From positions 1 to 7,824 of the forward strand of contig JAJGAH010000104.1 of the NCBI GenBank assembly GCA_020844525.1: DNA of 7,824 bases. The letters run 5' to 3'. Positions within the stretch are counted from its first letter, which is position 1. Each line of letters opens with the position of its first letter. Of the stretch, positions 5,798-7,824 are shown one piece after another. Below the pieces are notes generated by a model that was not told the origin of the DNA, made no database searches, and saw only the letters and a list, made by a program, of their open reading frames with translations. Origin of the DNA: Eubacterium sp. (GTDB lineage Bacteria > Bacillota > Clostridia > Lachnospirales > Lachnospiraceae). The position numbers and the translations under genes are program-made.

Positions 5798-7824
5798 ATG
5801 AACGGCAGACATATCGTCATCGGCATACTTGCACATGTGGATGCGGGGAAAACCACGCTTTCTGAAAGCCTTCTGTACCTGGCAGGAAGTATACGAAAAC
5901 AGGGAAGAGTTGATCACGGCGACGCTTTTCTGGACACCTGGCAGCTGGAGAAGGATCGCGGCATCACGATTTTTTCCAAACAGGCAGAGCTGAGCATCGG
6001 CGGCAGGGACGGTCTTTCCGTGACCCTGCTTGATACACCTGGCCACATTGATTTTTCACCGGAGACAGAGCGGACCCTGCAGGTTTTGGACTATGCCATT
6101 CTGATCATCAGCGCACCTGACGGTGTAACCGGACAGGTACGGAATCTCTGGCGCCTTCTTGCAAGCTACAAGGTGCCGGTCTTCCTGTTTGTCAACAAGA
6201 TGGACCAGAGCGGGGCTGATGCAGGGAAGGTTCTTGAAGACATACATAAAAACCTCAGCGGCGCCTGTGTGGATTTTTCAAATTGCCGGTTTTCTCCCTC
6301 TCTGAAAATTCCGGAAGACCAGATGGAGAACATTGCCGTCTGTGATGATGCAGTGCTGGAGCACTATCTGGAGACGCAGACGCTCCAGGAGGATGAGATC
6401 CGTGCCATGATCGGGGACCGCAGGCTGTTCCCGGTATTTTTCGGTGCCGCACTGAAAAACGAAGGCGTCGACAGGCTGATGGAGGGGCTGAATGCTCTGA
6501 CCATCACCAAAACCTGGCCGGAAGAATTCGGCGCACGCGTTTTCAAGATTTCCCGGGATACCGACGGGAGCCGGCTGACCTGGATGCGGATTACCGGCGG
6601 CAGTCTGAAGGTCCGCTCCACGCTTCCGGAAAATGCAGGAGGAGAAAAAGTCAATCAGATCCGCGTTTATTCCGGCGACCACTTTACACAGCTGGCACAG
6701 GCGGACGCGGGCTGCATCTGTGCTGTAACCGGTCCTGAAAAGACCCGCATCGGCATGGGACTTGGATTTGAGAAGGATGCCGGAGACTTCCTGCTGCAGC
6801 CGGTACTGAAAAGCCAGATCATTCTGACACCGGATCAGGACCGTTCTGCTGCACTGCGCAATCTGCAGGTCCTGTCTGAAGAAGAGCCGCTTCTGCATAT
6901 CGATGCGGATTCACCCGATGGCGATATTTCCGTGCGGATTATGGGACAGGTCCAGATGGAAATTCTGAAAAGCCTCTGTGATCAGCGATTCCATATGCCA
7001 ATCCGCTTTGCTCCTCCCTCTGTGCTTTATAAGGAAACCATCGCAGAGCCGGTGGAGGGTGTAGGCCATTTTGAGCCATTGCGGCATTATGCTGAGGTGC
7101 ATCTGCTGCTGAAGCCGGACGAACCCGGCAGCGGCCTGCATTTTGAGACGGACTGCCGGAGTGATGAGCTTTCCCTGAACTGGCAGAGATTGATCCTGTC
7201 CAGTCTGGAGAGTCAGATGCACAGAGGTGTTCTGACCGGATCGGAAATCACCGATATGAAGATTATCGTCACAGGCGGAAGAGCATCCGAAAAGCATACC
7301 GTCGGGGGTGATTTCAGACAAGCCGCCTGCCGTGCGGTCCGCCAGGGTCTGATGATGGCAAAGAATGTTCTTCTGGAGCCAGTGTACCGCTATCAGGCGG
7401 AGCTTCCATCCGGTATGATGGGGCGCTTCATGACAGATCTCCAGCGCATGGAGGGTACCGCTGACCTGGAGGAAAATGACGGGACAACCGCTTTGATCAC
7501 AGGCACCGTTCCGGCCGCTGCACTGCAGGATTACCAGCAGGAGATGTATTCCTACACTCACGGACAGGGAAGGCTGACGCTGTCTCTGAAGGGATATGAG
7601 CCCTGTCGTCATGCAGAAGAGGTAATTCTTCAAAAGGGTTATGATCCGGACGCAGACCTGGAGAATCCCTCCTCCTCCGTATTCTGTTCCCACGGCGCGG
7701 GCATTCAGGTCCCGTGGAATCTTGTGCGCAGCTACATGCATGTTGATACCGGTTGGAGACCCGATGACCCGTGGCAGAATGGTCAGGCCGCGCAGGAAGC
7801 TGCGGTCCCGGCACCGGGAGACAG
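5798..7824 (+). CDS. Tet(M)/EF-G-like translation GTPase, ribosomal-protection-protein family (partial, runs off the window)
   Basis: The frame is open for 675 codons to the window edge with no stop. ATG at 5798 follows AGAGG (5784-5788) by nine bases and matches the Tet(M) N-terminus. The GTPase motifs are all present: AHVDAGKTT (12-20), RGIT of switch I (54-57), DTPGHIDF (from 79), NKMD (133-136) and FGAA as G5. Domains II-V follow the Tet(M)/EF-G order; MGQVQMEIL marks domain III. These proteins bind the ribosomal A-site region and use GTP. The domain IV loop, where Tet(M) has SPVST before PADF, reads EKHTVGGDF here (H500), so tetracycline protection is not supported. Tet(M) ends near residue 639; this protein continues past GYDPDAD (614-620) and HGAG (632-635) into a linker rich in Ala, Pro and Gln. 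From memory, longer Clostridia relatives can carry a C-terminal NYN/YacP-like domain; that part is not visible. An upstream in-frame ATG at 5693 overlaps the predicted -10 and lacks a ribosome binding site. Confidence 0.9.
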   Translation, partial: MNGRHIVIGILAHVDAGKTTLSESLLYLAGSIRKQGRVDHGDAFLDTWQLEKDRGITIFSKQAELSIGGRDGLSVTLLDTPGHIDFSPETERTLQVLDYAILIISAPDGVTGQVRNLWRLLASYKVPVFLFVNKMDQSGADAGKVLEDIHKNLSGACVDFSNCRFSPSLKIPEDQMENIAVCDDAVLEHYLETQTLQEDEIRAMIGDRRLFPVFFGAALKNEGVDRLMEGLNALTITKTWPEEFGARVFKISRDTDGSRLTWMRITGGSLKVRSTLPENAGGEKVNQIRVYSGDHFTQLAQADAGCICAVTGPEKTRIGMGLGFEKDAGDFLLQPVLKSQIILTPDQDRSAALRNLQVLSEEEPLLHIDADSPDGDISVRIMGQVQMEILKSLCDQRFHMPIRFAPPSVLYKETIAEPVEGVGHFEPLRHYAEVHLLLKPDEPGSGLHFETDCRSDELSLNWQRLILSSLESQMHRGVLTGSEITDMKIIVTGGRASEKHTVGGDFRQAACRAVRQGLMMAKNVLLEPVYRYQAELPSGMMGRFMTDLQRMEGTADLEENDGTTALITGTVPAAALQDYQQEMYSYTHGQGRLTLSLKGYEPCRHAEEVILQKGYDPDADLENPSSSVFCSHGAGIQVPWNLVRSYMHVDTGWRPDDPWQNGQAAQEAAVPAPGD

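Noticed and set aside
5773..5865. Short open frame starting ATG at 5773 and overlapping the GTPase start out of frame
   Set aside because: It has no ribosome binding site and no recognisable sequence. The GTPase site and start at 5798 explain this region.
6278..7741. Minus-strand open frames of 206 and 276 codons at the right end
   Set aside because: They are antisense to the Tet-like GTPase, whose motifs are unambiguous on the plus strand.

Overview
The window looks like chromosomal DNA of a gut-type Clostridia bacterium, most likely Lachnospiraceae. This rests on moderate GC content, strong AGGAGG-type Shine-Dalgarno sites, a DUF1292 (YrzB-like) gene, a Tet(M)-like translation GTPase of a kind I associate with that group, and structured intergenic repeats. 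The assignment is inference; no rRNA or other phylogenetic marker is present.

Layout. (1) Positions 1-98 hold the last 31 codons of an S1-type RNA-binding protein, possibly PNPase, followed by a near-ideal rho-independent terminator (121-162). (2) Positions 163-761 hold no credible gene. They are packed with structured repeats: a 208-bp imperfect palindrome (178-385), a short chimeric repeat copy (401-453), and a 186-bp element (461-646) that can fold into a cloverleaf with a closing stem and three arms. (3) A two-gene (+) operon follows: a cytoplasmic GH31 glycosidase (762-3296) and, 30 bp later, a divergent UroD/MtaA-family protein (3327-4517). It ends at a hairpin (4556-4595) that also serves the convergent operon. 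(4) A (-) strand pair, DUF1292 protein then dUTPase (dut), overlaps by 4 nt. (5) A 362-bp divergent intergenic region carries a candidate promoter for each side and a leader hairpin. (6) A (+) strand Tet(M)/EF-G-like GTPase starts at 5798 and runs off the right edge, still open after 675 codons.

How the genes relate. The GH31 and UroD-like genes are very probably co-transcribed, which suggests a shared role in using an imported glycoside. The substrate and the UroD-like reaction are unknown. The dut/DUF1292 pair is housekeeping-like: dUTP removal plus a protein of unknown function. The Tet-like GTPase resembles ribosomal protection proteins, but its domain IV loop differs from the tetracycline-resistance loop and it is longer than Tet(M), so I read it as a translation-factor paralogue and not as a demonstrated resistance gene. 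The most unusual material is the repeat cluster at 178-646, the GH31/UroD-like pairing, and the extended Tet-like GTPase.
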